From CBDBDZ01 sp965204215 (GTDB lineage: Bacteria > Pseudomonadota > Gammaproteobacteria > Pseudomonadales > GM7GCV1), in contig CBDBDZ010000014.1 of NCBI GenBank assembly GCA_965204215.1, positions 248,001 to 312,000 on the forward strand: a stretch of DNA of 64,000 nt, in the 5' to 3' direction. The position numbers and the translations under genes were made by a program. Below the pieces are notes generated by a model, which saw nothing but the letters and a program-made list of their open reading frames with translations, was not told the DNA's origin and did no database searches. This document shows, one piece after another, positions 16,473 through 26,062 of this stretch (position 1 is the stretch's first letter; each line of letters opens with the position of its first letter).

Positions 16473-17513
16473 ATGCCTCAACAAACTGACGAGCGTTTTC
16501 AACAATTAGAAAACTTCGTTAATTTTTATTGTGATGCACTGCATCATACTAAGGCAGAATTAAGCCCGCGTACAGGTGATGCCAGTAGCCGTCGCTATTT
16601 TGACGTAGTCCCTTTTCAACAATACCTCGCTGTCGATAGCCCCAGTGGAAATTGTACAACTGAATTTATTCGTACCGCATCTTTATTTAAGCGTTTAAAC
16701 GTCGCAGCACCTGCTGTTCATTGCGCCGATGTGCAAAATGGGTATATGTTGATAGATAACATTCAACCCAGCGTTTTATTTTATGAAGCCATCCATGAAA
16801 ATGTGAATCAAACCGAATGGCTATTATCTGGTGCTATGGATTTACTCCACAAGATACAGCAGTGCAAAACCAAACCCGATTGGGTGCATGATTACGATGA
16901 AATTTTAATACGCCGTGAATTAAACCTTTTCTCCGATTGGTTTATTGGTAAACTATTACAACTACCCATTAACAGGCACCTAAGAACCCAGTTTGACATT
17001 GCATTTGATGGATTGATTGATAATTTTAAACAACAGCCACAAGTACTGGTTCATCGAGATTATCATTGCCGTAATTTGCTGGTCTCTGAAACCGACAACT
17101 CATTGACCATCATTGATTTTCAAGATGCTGTTTGGGGACCTGTTACTTATGATCTGGTATCGCTTCTGCGCGACTGCTATATTCTATATCCAAATGCATT
17201 AGTCAATCAATGTCTGACTGAATTCAATACAACCTGCCATCCCCACTGGCAGCAATGGTTCGACCTGACAGGATTACAACGCAACTTAAAAGTATTAGGC
17301 ATATTTGCAAGGCTATCCATTCGCGATAACAAGCATCAATATCTAGGTTATTTACGCCATGTATTAGATATGGCTCTTAATGTTACCCGTCAATATGAAA
17401 TGTTGACCTCGCTTGACGACTACTTAACCAACCAGGTCTTGCCTATTGCGCAAAATCAAACCTGGTATCACCAAAGAGCCAATCCTTTTCCGTTGTTAGA
17501 TCTATCTCAATGA
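16473..17513 (+). CDS. amgK: N-acetylmuramate/N-acetylglucosamine kinase (AmgK)
   Basis: A 346-residue aminoglycoside-phosphotransferase-fold kinase. Motifs: GDASSRRYFDV (nucleotide-binding N-lobe), the catalytic loop VLVHRDYHCRNLLV near 190-203 and the metal site IIDFQDAVWGPVTYDL. It overlaps murU by 4 bp, the arrangement seen in Pseudomonas, where AmgK phosphorylates the anomeric hydroxyl of MurNAc in the recycling route that bypasses de novo UDP-MurNAc synthesis (a fosfomycin-tolerance route). Confidence 0.92.
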   Translation: MPQQTDERFQQLENFVNFYCDALHHTKAELSPRTGDASSRRYFDVVPFQQYLAVDSPSGNCTTEFIRTASLFKRLNVAAPAVHCADVQNGYMLIDNIQPSVLFYEAIHENVNQTEWLLSGAMDLLHKIQQCKTKPDWVHDYDEILIRRELNLFSDWFIGKLLQLPINRHLRTQFDIAFDGLIDNFKQQPQVLVHRDYHCRNLLVSETDNSLTIIDFQDAVWGPVTYDLVSLLRDCYILYPNALVNQCLTEFNTTCHPHWQQWFDLTGLQRNLKVLGIFARLSIRDNKHQYLGYLRHVLDMALNVTRQYEMLTSLDDYLTNQVLPIAQNQTWYHQRANPFPLLDLSQ

Positions 17514-18190
17514 AGGTATTTTTACTGGCAGCAGGACTTGGAACAAGACTTCGCCCATTAACTGACACTTTACCCAAACCATTGATAGAAGTGGCAGGAA
17601 AACCTTTAATTGTTCACAGTATTGAAAAATTCAGAAACGTTGGCTTCAGGCAATTTGTCATTAATTGCCATTGGCATGCTGACAAACTGCAAAACGCTCT
17701 GGGCGACGGTTCCAAATTAGGCATTGAAATTCAATGGTCTTTTGAAGCAAAATTGCTCAACACAGCGGGAGGCATTATCAAAGCTGCTGACTTATTGGGT
17801 GAGCAACCCTTTGTATTACACAATAGTGACATTTGGCTGGATTACGATTATCAAAACTTATGGCAATACCAAAATTGCCATCACCATCACTTAATTTTAG
17901 TACCTAACCCAACGCACAACTCCAATGGCGATTTTAGTCTGACTCACGGCCAACAACTACAACGTCCCAACAAAAACTCTTACACGTACAGTGGATTATC
18001 CATTTTAACGCTAAAGTCTATTTTAAATTATCCATCCAAATGCAAAGCTTTCTCTCTTGGTGACGTTTGGCACCACGCCATTGCCAACAATCAGAACATC
18101 ACTGGAGAAGTTTACTCAGGCACCTGGTTTGATATAGGAACTGTGGAGCGTTTGCAAAAACTGGAACAATACATTGTTAATCTAAAATAA
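17510..18190 (+). CDS. murU: N-acetylmuramate alpha-1-phosphate uridylyltransferase (MurU)
   Basis: A 226-residue sugar-nucleotidyltransferase with the GT-A signature LLAAGLGTRLRPLTDTLPKP at 5-24 and the metal-binding LHNSDIWLDYD segment. It makes UDP-MurNAc from MurNAc-1-phosphate and UTP. The start overlaps the amgK stop (ATGA), so the pair is coupled. The short length (about 220-230) and the partner gene distinguish it from RmlA or GalU. Confidence 0.92.
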   Translation: MKVFLLAAGLGTRLRPLTDTLPKPLIEVAGKPLIVHSIEKFRNVGFRQFVINCHWHADKLQNALGDGSKLGIEIQWSFEAKLLNTAGGIIKAADLLGEQPFVLHNSDIWLDYDYQNLWQYQNCHHHHLILVPNPTHNSNGDFSLTHGQQLQRPNKNSYTYSGLSILTLKSILNYPSKCKAFSLGDVWHHAIANNQNITGEVYSGTWFDIGTVERLQKLEQYIVNLK

Positions 18191-18230
18191 AAGGAGTAGA
18201 ATTCATTTTACTGCAACCACTCACATAGGT

Positions 18231-19085
18231 ATGTTTAGCCCCATGAAAAATACATTTACAGCACTATTTTTAATTGTTCTAGTTACTAACGCTTATTCAC
18301 ATGAACATTCTGGTTCTGAAAACTCTCAAGAGCCTGGTATTAAGCACGCTATCAATTTAGCTGCTAATGGCAAGCACAGAAGCGCTAAAAATATTGCGCG
18401 CAACCAATACCGCCACCCTGCGCAAACGCTTTATTTCTTTGGATTGGAAAAAAATATGACAGTATTGGAAATTTCTCCTGGTGGTTTGTGGTATACCGAG
18501 GTGTTAGCCCCTGTGTTGAAAAATGAAGGCAAGTTGATTGTTGCAGGGTATGATGTTCAGGTGCCTGACCAACCTAAATTCCGCTATCGCCAGCAAAAGG
18601 CGATGGAACAACGCTTTCGTGATGAAGCTGATGTATTTGGTGAGGTTGAAATTGTAAAATTTTCGCCACCTGACTCGGTGCAACTGGGTGCTAATAACTC
18701 TGTCGACATGGTGGTTACTTTCCGCAACTTTCACGGCTGGATTCGCGATGAATTAGCGGCAGATAACGTAAAAGCTTTTTACAATGTATTAAAGCCTGGT
18801 GGTATTTTAGGTGTCGTTCAGCACCGCATTGATAAACGCACAACCAGAGAAGACGGCGGTATTAACGGCTATGTTACAGAAGCTGAAATAGTGGCTCTTG
18901 CAGAAGCTGCCGGTTTTAAACTGGATGCGAAATCAGAAATTAACGCAAACCCCAAAGATACCAAAGATTATGCCAACGGCGTTTGGACGTTGCCACCCAT
19001 TTTAACTTTAGGTGAAGTGGATCAAGCCAAATACCTGGCTATTGGTGAAAGTGACCGCATGACTTTGCGTTTTGTAAAACCTTAA
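18231..19085 (+). CDS. Exported class I SAM-dependent methyltransferase-like protein
   Basis: A 284-residue protein with a Sec-type signal (KNTFTALFLIVLVTNAYS) and a methyltransferase core: TVLEISPGGLWYTEVLAPVL (motif I-like), DMVVTFRNFHGW, and KPGGILGVVQHRID. The family is common in proteobacteria as a predicted secreted methyltransferase of unknown substrate, odd because SAM is cytoplasmic. An in-frame ATG at 18243 (start MKNTF) is an equally good start. It stands alone between murU and nusB. Confidence 0.8.
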   Translation: MFSPMKNTFTALFLIVLVTNAYSHEHSGSENSQEPGIKHAINLAANGKHRSAKNIARNQYRHPAQTLYFFGLEKNMTVLEISPGGLWYTEVLAPVLKNEGKLIVAGYDVQVPDQPKFRYRQQKAMEQRFRDEADVFGEVEIVKFSPPDSVQLGANNSVDMVVTFRNFHGWIRDELAADNVKAFYNVLKPGGILGVVQHRIDKRTTREDGGINGYVTEAEIVALAEAAGFKLDAKSEINANPKDTKDYANGVWTLPPILTLGEVDQAKYLAIGESDRMTLRFVKP

Positions 19086-19115
19086 AGCCCTACATACAGA
19101 ACAAGCATATAAGAG

Positions 19116-19559
19116 ATGCCCTCTAGCCCAATGGCGCGAAAGTGCGCGCGTGAGCTATGCCTGCAAAGTTTGTATCAATGGCAAATTTCTGGAAATTCCA
19201 TTTCTCAGATTACAAAGGAAATGTTGGTTGATGTCAATGCAGATAAAATTGACGATATTTACTTTAAAGAAGCATTAGAAGGTATCAGCCAGCAAACGAC
19301 GCAGCTGGATGAGCATTTTTTACCTTTTATTGATATTCCGTACGAACAATTAGACCCCATATCTCTGGCTATTTTACGTATTGGCAGTTTTGAAATGAGT
19401 CAAAGAATTGATATTCCATACAAAGTGGTTATTAATGAAGGCGTTAATTTAGCCAAGAAATTTGGTCCAACGGATAGTAAAAAATTTGTTAACGGCGTTT
19501 TGGATAAACTGGCAAAAGAACACCGTACAATAGAATTAAATAGCGAAAATAGAACGTAA
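19116..19559 (+). CDS. nusB: Transcription antitermination factor NusB
   Basis: 147 residues, all-helical NusB fold. ARKCARELCLQSLYQWQISG at the start and VINEGVNLAKKFGPTDSKKF VNGVLD near the end are family signatures. NusB with NusE binds boxA RNA for rRNA antitermination. An internal ATG at 19131 (MARKC) is an alternative start closer to family N-termini. It is followed by thiL and pgpA, the usual order; ribH, often upstream, is absent here. Confidence 0.95.
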   Translation: MPSSPMARKCARELCLQSLYQWQISGNSISQITKEMLVDVNADKIDDIYFKEALEGISQQTTQLDEHFLPFIDIPYEQLDPISLAILRIGSFEMSQRIDIPYKVVINEGVNLAKKFGPTDSKKFVNGVLDKLAKEHRTIELNSENRT

Positions 19560-19574
19560 CAGCAACATTTAATA

Positions 19575-20522
19575 ATGAATGAGTTTGAACTTATTCAGCG
19601 CTATTTCGCACCTTGCCAAGGCTCCAGCGAGTTGAATGCAACACAAATTGGCGATGATGCCGCAGTACTGAATATTCCTGACTGTCATCAGCTTGTAACA
19701 GCAACAGACACATTGTTAGTAAATACTCATTTTCCAGAAAAAGCCAGTGCTGAAAAGATTGCTTATCGAGCCTTATTGAGCAATATTAGTGATATAATTG
19801 CTATGGGAGCTACACCCAAATGGTATCAGCTTGCCTTGACAATACCGAACATAGATAGCGCATGGCTACATGATTTTAGCCAGGGGTTGCAGGACATAGG
19901 CAAAGAATACAACTTGTCGCTAATTGGAGGCGATACTACTCAGGGGTCATTAGCCATTAGTATTCAGATGTTAGGCACTATTGCTCAAGGCAAGTCATTA
20001 CTTCGTTCCAACGCGCAAGTGAAAGACGAAGTCTGGGTGACACAAACACTGGGTGAGCCCGCTTTTGCAGTGGCAAACAAATTGTGGAATAAGCTCAAAT
20101 TGACTCCTTTTGAGAAGCAGTGCCTTGAACAATACTACCGACCTGAAATACCCACCACCTTTGTCAACAATGCTGCGAAGTATATCCACTCAGCTATTGA
20201 TATTTCCGATGGTTTGGTAGCTGATTTAGGGCACATTTGTCAACAAAGCCAATGCAGTGCTACTATTCATATTGAAAAACTGCCTGTAGCTCCATTGGTT
20301 CCTGTTGCACTGGCATTGTATGGCGGTGATGATTATCAAATATGTTTTACCGCCCTGCCTCAGCACCATGATGTATTGCTATCAATAGCAAAAGCTACCA
20401 AAATTAAATTAAGCCAGATTGGACATATTACGAATCACTCAAAAGCATCTGTTAACCTGTTTAATCAGGGAGTGAGTATTCCTGTCAATCAATCAACAGG
20501 GTATAAACATTTCAATGGCTGA
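19575..20522 (+). CDS. thiL: Thiamine-monophosphate kinase
   Basis: 315 residues. The opening ELIQRYFAP, IGDDAAVLN, the TDTLLVNTHFP segment, YRALLSNISDIIAMGA and GGDTTQG are the ATP/Mg sites of ThiL. It phosphorylates TMP to thiamine diphosphate, the cofactor that Xsc and Tkt (both in this window) need. It begins 15 bp after nusB and overlaps pgpA by 8 bp. Confidence 0.95.
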   Translation: MNEFELIQRYFAPCQGSSELNATQIGDDAAVLNIPDCHQLVTATDTLLVNTHFPEKASAEKIAYRALLSNISDIIAMGATPKWYQLALTIPNIDSAWLHDFSQGLQDIGKEYNLSLIGGDTTQGSLAISIQMLGTIAQGKSLLRSNAQVKDEVWVTQTLGEPAFAVANKLWNKLKLTPFEKQCLEQYYRPEIPTTFVNNAAKYIHSAIDISDGLVADLGHICQQSQCSATIHIEKLPVAPLVPVALALYGGDDYQICFTALPQHHDVLLSIAKATKIKLSQIGHITNHSKASVNLFNQGVSIPVNQSTGYKHFNG

Positions 20523-21009
20523 GCAACCTGATATTACACATTTAAAAAACCCCTGGCATTGTATTGCTTTGGGTTTTGGCTCTGGCCTGGCGCCCAGAAT
20601 GCCTGGTACTATAGGAACGCTTTGTTGTATGTTGTCGATATATGGAATAGCGCAAGTGACAGGCGCTACCCAGCTAAGTACAAGCACTTATCTAGCTGGT
20701 TTGCTGGTAATGGTGCTCATTGGCGTGTTAAGCATTAACCAATATGCAAAGATTATCGGTGACGATGACAATAGCCATATCGTTATTGACGAATTTGCGG
20801 GCTATTGGGTAACACTGTATGGCATAAGCCTTAACTGGCAGTGGATGCTGGCAGCTTTTATCCTGTTTCGGTTTTTTGATATTGTAAAACCGTTCCCTAT
20901 TAACTGGTGTGACTCACATATCAAAGGCAGCTGGGGTATTATGCTGGATGACCTAATCGCCGGGTTTTACAGCTTAATCATCGTTACTATTTTACATAGT
21001 AATTTATAA
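20515..21009 (+). CDS. pgpA: Phosphatidylglycerophosphatase A
   Basis: 164 residues, inner membrane. Typical PgpA blocks: GFGSGLAPRMPGTIGTL, IVIDEFAGYWVTL and FRFFDIVKPFPI. It dephosphorylates phosphatidylglycerol phosphate to phosphatidylglycerol. It overlaps thiL at its start and the 3' end of the convergent acyl-CoA ligase by 23 bp. Confidence 0.95.
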   Translation: MAEQPDITHLKNPWHCIALGFGSGLAPRMPGTIGTLCCMLSIYGIAQVTGATQLSTSTYLAGLLVMVLIGVLSINQYAKIIGDDDNSHIVIDEFAGYWVTLYGISLNWQWMLAAFILFRFFDIVKPFPINWCDSHIKGSWGIMLDDLIAGFYSLIIVTILHSNL

Positions 21010-22615
21010 ACTGCTCACGAAGCGGTTTTTTGTCGATTTTACCTGTAGCTGTTAATGGCATCTCGTTGATGAAAACAACATCATCAGGTACTTGCCATTT
21101 CGCATAAGACTGACCAATTAAATCCAGAATGCTTTCTTTACTTGGCTCTTTACCCTCATGTCTGACAGCAATTAATAGAGGGCGTTCTTCCCATTTAACA
21201 TGTTTTGCACCTATGCAAGCTGCTATTTGTAATTCTGGATGACCCATAGCGCAGTTTTCAATATCTACTGATGAAATCCATTCACCTCCCGATTTAATCA
21301 CATCTTTGGCGCGGTCAGTAATTTGCATAATACCATGTTCATCAATGGTTGCCACATCGCCAGTGTCAAACCAGCCGTCATCATCAGTGGCACTTTCTTC
21401 GGCAAGATAATAACGCTCAACCACCCAAGGCCCTTTAATCATTAAACGCCCAAATGCCACACCATTATGCGGCAGTGTATTACCCTCTTCATCGACAATT
21501 TTAATATCGGCTCCAAAGCAAGGCCTACCCTGCTTGCAGCGAATATCCATGCGCTCTTCGTCCGACAATTTATCCATAAAAGGTAAGGGGCGATTCAATG
21601 TCCCAAGTGGACTGGTCTCAGTCATACCCCAGGCGTGAATAACATCGACACCATAATCCTGATCAAACCGCTCTATCATGGAACGCGGCACAGCGGAACC
21701 ACCAATAAAGGTTTCACGCAAATCGGGTATTTGTAGATTATTAGTATCCAGGTAATCCAGCAGCCCTGTCCAGACAGTAGGTACGGCGCCCGATAAAGTG
21801 CATCTTTCGTCGGTCATTAATTTGTAAACGCTGGCACCATCCATAAAAGGCCCTGACATCACTAATTTTGCCCCAACCATTGGAGCACTGAATGACATAC
21901 CCCAACTATTGGCATGAAACATCGGGACAATCATTAACAGTGAATCTCGTGATGTCATATTAAATAATTCAGCACCTGCTGTTGCATAGGCATGAATAAT
22001 GTTAGAGCGGTGCGAATACAAAACTCCTTTGGGATTGCCTGTAGTACCTGAGGTATAACAAAGAGATGAAGCTGTATTTTCATCAAACTCTTCCCAATCA
22101 TATTCATCAGATTCACCTTTGATTAACGTCTCGTAACAATATACAGGAACGGTCAGAGCACTGCAGTCAGGCATATGTGCTTCATCCGTCAGCACAATAA
22201 CTCCCTCCAAAGTTGGCAGTTTACTGATAACCGCTGCAATAATGGGTACAAATGTTATATCAATAATAATAAACTTATTAGCCGCATGATTGACAATATA
22301 CTCAATTTGATTAGCAAAGAGCCTTGGGTTTAAAGTATGGCAAATAGCCCCAATACCACCAATGGCATACCAGCATTCCAGGTGCCTCCAGGTATTCCAG
22401 GCCATGGTACTGACCCTGTCACCAGGACTCACGCCAAGCTTTTTTAACGCATGAGCCAATTGTTGGGTTTGCCCATAAATTTCTGTGTAGGTTATTCGGT
22501 GAACGCCACCTTCAACGGAGTTGGTCACTACCTCAACACTACCATACCAGCGCGATGCGTGTTGGAGAATATTAATTAAATTAAGCTGACTGGATTGCAT
22601 ATTGCCTGAAATCAT
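20987..22615 (-). CDS. Acyl-CoA ligase (AMP-forming; AlkK/DmdB-like)
   Basis: A 542-residue ANL-superfamily enzyme. The P-loop YTSGTTGNPKGV at 187-198, HAWGMTETSPLG, the hinge DRAKDVIKSGGEWISSVDIE and the C-terminal lysine in PLTATGKIDKK are intact. The long N-terminal architecture resembles medium-chain fatty-acyl-CoA ligase AlkK and methylmercaptopropionyl-CoA ligase DmdB; these cannot be told apart by eye. The 135-bp gap to the divergent gene at 22751 holds both promoters. Confidence 0.87.
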   Translation of the reverse strand: MISGNMQSSQLNLINILQHASRWYGSVEVVTNSVEGGVHRITYTEIYGQTQQLAHALKKLGVSPGDRVSTMAWNTWRHLECWYAIGGIGAICHTLNPRLFANQIEYIVNHAANKFIIIDITFVPIIAAVISKLPTLEGVIVLTDEAHMPDCSALTVPVYCYETLIKGESDEYDWEEFDENTASSLCYTSGTTGNPKGVLYSHRSNIIHAYATAGAELFNMTSRDSLLMIVPMFHANSWGMSFSAPMVGAKLVMSGPFMDGASVYKLMTDERCTLSGAVPTVWTGLLDYLDTNNLQIPDLRETFIGGSAVPRSMIERFDQDYGVDVIHAWGMTETSPLGTLNRPLPFMDKLSDEERMDIRCKQGRPCFGADIKIVDEEGNTLPHNGVAFGRLMIKGPWVVERYYLAEESATDDDGWFDTGDVATIDEHGIMQITDRAKDVIKSGGEWISSVDIENCAMGHPELQIAACIGAKHVKWEERPLLIAVRHEGKEPSKESILDLIGQSYAKWQVPDDVVFINEMPLTATGKIDKKPLREQFINYYVK

Positions 22616-22750
22616 CTATTGTCTCTGATAAATTGTGAATAAGGTTTTTTGGAAGTCTGTATGTCGTTTTTATAATCATTGGGGGACATTGCCAATCTAT
22701 AATTATCATTATTTTTATCAATTAGTAAACCCTCTAATTACAATTTATTA

Positions 22751-24790
22751 ATGAAACAGAAAATCAATGGTTTAAAACGGATGCTTAACCCTAAACATAT
22801 AGCTGTAATTGGCGGCTCTGAAGCCGAAGTCGTTACCAGACAATTACAGACGTTTAACTCTGAGGTTTCAATTCATTGCGTTAATTCCAGGCGAAAGCAT
22901 ATTAATGGTATTATTTGCCTCGACAGTGTGAATGACTTAAGCATCGTCCCCGATGCCGCCTTTGTCGCCATTCCAAACCAGGCAACTCTGGGTGTGGTAA
23001 AACAGTTAAGCCAAATGGGTACGGGCGGAATTATTTGCTATAGCTCAGGGTTTGCTGAACTTAACGAAGCAGGAAAAGATTTGCAAAAACAACTGGTTGA
23101 AGCCGTTGGTGATACTGCCATTGTCGGTCCAAACTGTTACGGTTTAATTAATTATCTTGATGCCATTGCACTATGGCCCGACAATTTTGGTGGGCAACAA
23201 CAGCAATCCGGTTGTGCGCTAATTACCCAAAGTGGTAACCTGGCCATTAGTTTAAGCTTTCAACGTCACGGCTTGCCATTGAGCCATTTAATTACGCTTG
23301 GCAATCAAGCCGATGTCGATATTACCATGGTCATTCATGCATTGCTTGAAGACAGTCGTGTTAAAAGCATTGGTATATACCTTGAAAGTATTTTGGATAT
23401 TTCCGCTTTTTGCGATGCAGCCAATCGCGCTAAACAGCATAATGTCCCTATTGTAGTCATTAAATCAGGAGCATCGTCTTCAGGGGCTAAATTAGCACAA
23501 TCACATACCAGTGCCATGATTGCTGAAGACTATTTGTACGATTGCCTGTTTCAACAATCAGGTATTGCCCGCGCTAAGCATTTAGATCAATTTTTAGAAA
23601 CCTTAAAACTGGTTACTTGCTATGGCATTTCTGACGACAACCGTTTTATTTCCATGAGTTGTTCTGGAGGGGAAGCTGCTCTGGTGGCGGACTATACAGA
23701 CAACACAGCGTTAAAATTACCGCACTTTAGTGACAACGCTGAAACAAAACTACATTCAATATTGGGTGACAGGGTACATATTTCAAATCCCCTGGATTAC
23801 CACACTTATATCTGGGGCAATTATGATGCACTCTATCAATGCTTTAAAGCTGTAGCTACGGACAATTTCAAATGGGTTGCCATTGTATTAGATTACCCAA
23901 CCACCGCAACAGCGAATTTGCAAGACTGGAAAATCTGTGAAGATGCCTTTATTGACGCGCTCAAACATTCAGACAGCTGTGGTATTGTGGTTTCAACCCT
24001 GTCAGAGAATATGCCTTCAAATATCATGCAGCGGCTTATTGAAAATAATATTGTTCCCATGCAAGGTTTGGGCGAGTGCATTACCGCCATTGAACAAGCC
24101 GTATTTATCGCCCAGTCTTACGCCAATCCGCCTTTTAACTGCCTTCCCTCAAATCAAACGATAAGCGCAACTTCTTACCTAACAGAAGACCAAAGTAAGC
24201 AGTTATTAAGTCAATATGGATTAATATGCCCTAAAGGCCAATTGATCAGTGCCAATCAGCTTCCCAATGATATTCACTACCCCGTTGTAGTAAAAGCAGT
24301 AGGTGAAAACTTATTGCATAAAACCGAGATGAATGCAGTGCATCTTAATATCAGCAACAAAGCACAATTAGAACAGTCCATAGGCAGTATGGGGCATTTA
24401 AGCCAGCAGTTTTTAGTCGAGGCTATGCAACCCAAACCTATTGCTGAAATGGTAGTTAACATTAAGCAGCAATCTCATTTTGGCTGGTCATTAACCATTG
24501 GCATGGGAGGCGTGGATATTGAAATTATCAAAGATATCAGTATTCTACTATTACCTGTTACTAATGAACAAATTCAGTCCAGCATTAAAAAACTTGTTCG
24601 CTTTCCCCTGCTTAATGGCTATCGCAATCAGCCTGCTGTGGATTTGGATATGCTGACCGAGTGTATCGAACAACTATGCCATTGTGCACTGGATGAAACC
24701 AACGCTATTTCCGAAATTGAGATTAATCCGTTAATGGTATATTCTAACTCAACCTGTATAGTGGATGCCCTGATTCAAGTCCACAATTAA
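22751..24790 (+). CDS. ADP-forming acyl-CoA synthetase family protein (acetate-CoA ligase-like)
   Basis: 679 residues: CoA-binding Rossmann domain (KRMLNPKHIAVIGGSEAE), two succinyl-CoA-ligase-like domains (QSHTSAMIAEDYLYD includes the conserved histidine; SCSGGEAALVADY), then an ATP-grasp domain from about 470 (LTEDQSKQLLSQYGL, PVVVKAVGENLLHKTEMNAV). No GNAT domain, unlike PatZ. It likely interconverts an acyl-CoA + ADP + Pi with the free acid + ATP; the substrate is unknown. Its stop is followed at once by an A/B repeat fragment. Confidence 0.85.
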   Translation: MKQKINGLKRMLNPKHIAVIGGSEAEVVTRQLQTFNSEVSIHCVNSRRKHINGIICLDSVNDLSIVPDAAFVAIPNQATLGVVKQLSQMGTGGIICYSSGFAELNEAGKDLQKQLVEAVGDTAIVGPNCYGLINYLDAIALWPDNFGGQQQQSGCALITQSGNLAISLSFQRHGLPLSHLITLGNQADVDITMVIHALLEDSRVKSIGIYLESILDISAFCDAANRAKQHNVPIVVIKSGASSSGAKLAQSHTSAMIAEDYLYDCLFQQSGIARAKHLDQFLETLKLVTCYGISDDNRFISMSCSGGEAALVADYTDNTALKLPHFSDNAETKLHSILGDRVHISNPLDYHTYIWGNYDALYQCFKAVATDNFKWVAIVLDYPTTATANLQDWKICEDAFIDALKHSDSCGIVVSTLSENMPSNIMQRLIENNIVPMQGLGECITAIEQAVFIAQSYANPPFNCLPSNQTISATSYLTEDQSKQLLSQYGLICPKGQLISANQLPNDIHYPVVVKAVGENLLHKTEMNAVHLNISNKAQLEQSIGSMGHLSQQFLVEAMQPKPIAEMVVNIKQQSHFGWSLTIGMGGVDIEIIKDISILLLPVTNEQIQSSIKKLVRFPLLNGYRNQPAVDLDMLTECIEQLCHCALDETNAISEIEINPLMVYSNSTCIVDALIQVHN

Positions 24791-24840
24791 ACCCGGATTG
24801 AAACCTTTGCAATAAAATTTTTTTACACTCACACTACATT
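24788..24840. repeat. Fused A-terminus / left half of repeat B
   Basis: aacccggatt (A-family end, 24789-24798) runs directly into gaaacctttgcaataaaat (24800-24818), the B terminus, followed by ttttacactcacactac, matching the B1 interior. The right half of B is missing, and alaA starts at the break. Confidence 0.65.
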
Positions 24841-26047
24841 GACTTTTAATAAATCGACTAAATTAACCAATGTCTGCTATGACATTCGAGGTCCCGTGCT
24901 AACCGAAGTATCTCGAATGGAAGAAGAAGGTCAACGCATTTTAAAATTAAACATTGGCAACCCTGCGCCATTTGGGTTTGATGCACCTGATGAAATTCTA
25001 CAAGATGTTATTCACATGCTTCCCGAGTCACAAGGATACTGCGACTCAAAAGGCGTTTATTCGGCACGTAAAGCCGTTATGCAGCATTACCAACAGCGCG
25101 GTGTATTAACAGCGAATATTGATGATATTTACCTTGGCAATGGTGTTAGTGAACTTATTAGCCTGACCATTCAAGCTCTGCTTAACAATGATGATGAAGT
25201 ATTGATTCCCGCCCCCGATTACCCGCTTTGGACAGCGGCAGTAGCTTTAAGCGGTGCTTCTCCTGTGCACTATATATGCGATGAAAACGCCGATTGGTTC
25301 CCTGACCTTGCCGATATTCGCTCCAAAATTACCAACAAGACACGCGCCATTGTTATTATTAACCCTAATAATCCTACGGGTGCAGTGTATCCTAAAGCGC
25401 TTTTGGAAGAATTGGTTGCTATTGCCGAAACACATCAATTGGTAGTATTTGCCGATGAAATTTACGATAAAATTGTGTATGAAGACGCTATTCATTACCC
25501 TTTATCTACGCTGGTTCACAATACATTGTGTGCAACTTTTAACGGCTTGTCTAAAGCTTATCGACTAGCAGGTTTTCGCAGTGGGTGGCTGTTGTTAAGC
25601 GGCGCGAAACAGGCCGCAAAAGATTATATTCAAGGGTTGGATATTTTAGTATCTATGCGTCTGTGCGCCAATGTTCCTGCACAATATGCCATTCAGACCT
25701 GTTTGGGAGGATACCAAAGTATTAACGATTTGGTACTGCCTGGCGGAAGGTTAAAAGAACAACGCGATTTAGCTTACGAACTATTAACTGCCATACCAGG
25801 AGTAAGTTGTGTAAAGCCTAAAGGAGCAATTTATCTGTTTCCCAAATTGGATAAAAAGAAATATCCGGTTAAAGACGATGAACAACTTGTATTGAATTTA
25901 TTATTGCAAGAAAAGTTATTATTGGTGCAAGGTACAGGCTTTAACTGCCCAACAACTGACCATCTGAGAATTGTCTTTTTGCCTGGAAAAGAAGAATTGC
26001 ACCAAGCCATTGAATGCCTGGCGCGGTTTCTTGAACGAATGTTTTAG
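24839..26047 (+). CDS. alaA: Alanine transaminase AlaA
   Basis: 402 residues, very like E. coli AlaA through its length: KLTNVCYDIRGPVLTEV at the start, NIGNPAPFGFDAPDEIL, NPNNPTGAVY and the PLP lysine K239 in FNGLSKAYRLAGFRSGW. It exchanges amino groups between alanine and 2-oxoglutarate. The start is TTG at 24839, chosen because the first residues align with the E. coli N-terminus and no ATG is nearby; a truncated B repeat abuts it. It converges on tpa (16 bp), which makes alanine from taurine. Confidence 0.92.
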   Translation: MTFNKSTKLTNVCYDIRGPVLTEVSRMEEEGQRILKLNIGNPAPFGFDAPDEILQDVIHMLPESQGYCDSKGVYSARKAVMQHYQQRGVLTANIDDIYLGNGVSELISLTIQALLNNDDEVLIPAPDYPLWTAAVALSGASPVHYICDENADWFPDLADIRSKITNKTRAIVIINPNNPTGAVYPKALLEELVAIAETHQLVVFADEIYDKIVYEDAIHYPLSTLVHNTLCATFNGLSKAYRLAGFRSGWLLLSGAKQAAKDYIQGLDILVSMRLCANVPAQYAIQTCLGGYQSINDLVLPGGRLKEQRDLAYELLTAIPGVSCVKPKGAIYLFPKLDKKKYPVKDDEQLVLNLLLQEKLLLVQGTGFNCPTTDHLRIVFLPGKEELHQAIECLARFLERMF

Positions 26048-26062
26048 CATTTTTCCCGTTAA